A stretch of 64,000 bases of DNA, taken from the NCBI GenBank assembly GCA_963776465.1, contig CAVZMV010000002.1, positions 682,001-746,000 of the forward strand. The letters run 5' to 3'. The translations under genes were made by a program, and so were the position numbers. Of the stretch, positions 62,334 to 64,000 are shown one piece after another. Position 1 is the stretch's first letter, and each line of letters starts with the position of its first letter. Below the pieces are notes generated by a model. That model ran no database searches and was not told where the DNA came from. It saw nothing but the letters and a program-made list of their open reading frames with translations. Source of the DNA: DASRHK01 sp963776465. GTDB lineage: Bacteria; Pseudomonadota; Gammaproteobacteria; Nevskiales; Nevskiaceae.

Positions 62334-64000
62334 TTATGCGGCGCTCTGCTCGCTCTGCAGCTGATGGATCAGCCGGCGGACCGCGGCGTCCGGATTGCAC
62401 GGCGCGGAGCGGCCCGAGCACAGATCGTCGAGGAAGTGGCCGGCCTGCATGCGCAGCGGATTGGTGCCGTCGAATTCGGTGAACGCCAGGCTGTCCTGCT
62501 TGGGGTAGAAGGCCTCGAGCCGCAACCAGCGCATCTTCTGCTGGCCGTGATCGTAGACGCGGTACCAGCGCGCGCTGCGCAGCAGCGTGCCCAGTGCGTC
62601 CGGCACGGGCGGGAGCTCTTCCTCGCGCGCCGGCTCCACGCAGTCCGGCGTTTCGACCGTCGACAACGCGGGGTCCTGCGTCTCGATCATGACGAGCGCG
62701 TCGGCCGTCTCCGCGATGCGATGCGGCAGGCGGGCCGCGACCTCAAGAATCTCCGCGGAGACGCCAGCCGCTTCCAGGCCCGCGGCCAGGCGCTGGCGCA
62801 GGCCCTCGTCGAGCGGCGCGGAAGGATTCTCGCCGAGCGCATGCTCCATCAGCTCGTCCAGGGCGCGCAGGGCGTCGTGCCATTGCATGCTGTCGTGGCC
62901 GTGGGTGAGCAGCTGGTGCACGAGCACCTCGGTCCATTTCTCGTTGATCAGCGGCAGCACCGAGCTGGCGACGAGCTTGCCCATGAAGCGTCCGTCGATG
63001 GCGGCGAACGCGAGCTCGCGGGCGCGGCCGCGCAGCCACTGCGCGCGCTCCTGCGCGTCTTCCTGGAGCTCGGCCAGGAACTTGTCGACCACTACGGAGG
63101 GCAGCGCGCGCAGCCCGGCCATGGCCGGGCGCACGAATGCGGCCGACAGGTCGAAGTCCGAGACGCAGCGCTCCAGCAGCGAATTGACCGGAACGGCGGC
63201 GTCCTGCCCCGACAGGTAGCCGTTGGCCGCCTTGCGGACGAGGTCGCCGGCGATCAAGCGCAGCGAGTGGCTGCGGTCGGTGAAGAACGAGGCGTCGACG
63301 AGCGCCGACTTGATCAGCGGGAAGCGCAGGTGCTCGAAGCGCTCCTTGAACTGCGGCGACAGGTGCTGGTCGGCCGCCACCGAGCCGAACAAGCGACCCA
63401 CCAGCGCCAGGCGCTGAATGATCGCGCGGGTGCGCACGGCCATGGTCTCGTGGCCGGCCTTGAGGCTTTCCAGAAGCTCGGCCGCCAGGTGGGCGTTGGA
63501 GTAGCCGCCGTGGCGGCCTTGCTCGGATTCGCGCTTCTGGGCGACGTCGATCAGGAGCGCTTTGGTATGCGGATCCACGTGCAGCGCCGCAGGGGACGCG
63601 GCAGCGGTGGACACGGGCAGCGGCTCGTTGGCGACCGGAGCCACATGCGGGCCTGCTCCCGGCAGGCTGTACTGGCCCAGCCTTTCCGCGACGCGCCTGT
63701 AGACCTGGTCCAGATGCGCGATGACGCCCTGCTCCAGGAGCTCACGCGTCAGCTCGGCCGTGCGCGCCGACAGGTCGGTGCGCGCGGTGCAGTCGCGCGC
63801 CACCAGGCGCATGCGCTCGGGCGAGAACCGGGCTGCGATGGGCGTCACCGACAGCCGGGCGCTCAAGCCGTCCATCTGATCGCGCAGCCCAAGCCACAGC
63901 GACTGGCACAAGGGGCCGACCTGGACGGCGCCCGGGTTGCCAGCCGATGCGTCCATTGCCGCGGCTGGGCGCGACAGCGCGCGCTCGAGCTCTACGGCAT
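62334..64000 (-). CDS. DUF1631 family protein (5' end at or beyond window edge)
   Basis: At least 540 residues of a mostly helical cytoplasmic protein of the DUF1631 family. Marks include LLIDVAQKRESEQGRHGGYS, IKSALVDASFFTDRSHSLR and the C-terminal WYRVYDHGQQKMRWLRLEAFYP quoted in part, then FLDDLCSGRSA. Pseudomonas and Xanthomonas members are about 700-800 residues. ATG 63956 is a possible start, but the frame stays open upstream to the window edge (VELERALSRPAAA), so the gene is probably longer. In Pseudomonas these proteins have been reported to interact with cyclic-di-GMP-related control, which I would not extend to this one. Confidence 0.85.
   Translation of the reverse strand, partial: AVELERALSRPAAAMDASAGNPGAVQVGPLCQSLWLGLRDQMDGLSARLSVTPIAARFSPERMRLVARDCTARTDLSARTAELTRELLEQGVIAHLDQVYRRVAERLGQYSLPGAGPHVAPVANEPLPVSTAAASPAALHVDPHTKALLIDVAQKRESEQGRHGGYSNAHLAAELLESLKAGHETMAVRTRAIIQRLALVGRLFGSVAADQHLSPQFKERFEHLRFPLIKSALVDASFFTDRSHSLRLIAGDLVRKAANGYLSGQDAAVPVNSLLERCVSDFDLSAAFVRPAMAGLRALPSVVVDKFLAELQEDAQERAQWLRGRARELAFAAIDGRFMGKLVASSVLPLINEKWTEVLVHQLLTHGHDSMQWHDALRALDELMEHALGENPSAPLDEGLRQRLAAGLEAAGVSAEILEVAARLPHRIAETADALVMIETQDPALSTVETPDCVEPAREEELPPVPDALGTLLRSARWYRVYDHGQQKMRWLRLEAFYPKQDSLAFTEFDGTNPLRMQAGHFLDDLCSGRSAPCNPDAAVRRLIHQLQSEQSAA

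Overview
The window is GC-rich chromosomal DNA of a Gram-negative bacterium, most likely a gammaproteobacterium of the Xanthomonadales/Nevskiales type. This placement is inferred from gene families and layout, not from a marker gene. The families that suggest it are homodimeric AceE with two-lipoyl AceF, a DUF1631 protein, a three-part PntAA/PntAB/PntB transhydrogenase, outer-membrane and lipoprotein signals, and short REP-like hairpins. There are no rRNA or tRNA genes, CRISPR arrays, transposases, phage genes or plasmid genes that I can see. Coding density is very high: no gene-free stretch reaches 300 bases, and seven of the eight convergent gene pairs overlap at their 3' ends.

Region by region. 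1-8.9 kb: the end of a NUDIX hydrolase, an acetyl-CoA hydrolase/transferase divergent from aceE-aceF (no E3 gene beside them), an SH3 envelope protein, a beta-barrel protein, a small lipoprotein and an alkyltransferase-like DNA repair protein. 8.9-20.6 kb: an M13 metallopeptidase lipoprotein, YhhN, a glutamine amidotransferase, a TerC protein, a sugar acyltransferase, a thioesterase-alcohol dehydrogenase pair, an ankyrin-GAF protein, a TolB-like lipoprotein and UvrD.

20.7-41.7 kb is the centrepiece, an alpha-glucan/trehalose locus. Seven genes (glgE, a treS-maltokinase fusion, glgB, glgX, treZ, malQ, treY) are joined by 4- or 8-base start/stop overlaps. They are followed by convergent glgP, then mtfA, then glgA on the opposite strand. 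Together they can convert trehalose to maltose, to maltose-1-phosphate, to branched glucan, and back to trehalose (TreY/TreZ) or glucose-1-phosphate (GlgP). A close sigma-54 core match lies upstream of glgA. treZ carries a palindromic repeat inserted in frame.

41.9-64 kb: a SPOR protein, argS and priA; a DMT exporter; a GFA protein, an AHSA1-like protein and the YhhQ queuosine-precursor transporter; a DUF5924/DUF2914 membrane protein; the pntAA-pntAB-pntB transhydrogenase operon, in which pntAA has a one-base frameshift; a cluster of a secreted DUF4331 protein, a small lipoprotein, a TPR protein and a HupE-like protein with an EF-hand loop; kynureninase; a lipoprotein alpha/beta hydrolase; prpC-prpB of the methylcitrate cycle; a rubredoxin with a good promoter; and most of a DUF1631 protein cut by the window edge. 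Several genes start about 7 bases after a -10-like hexamer, which suggests leaderless transcripts.
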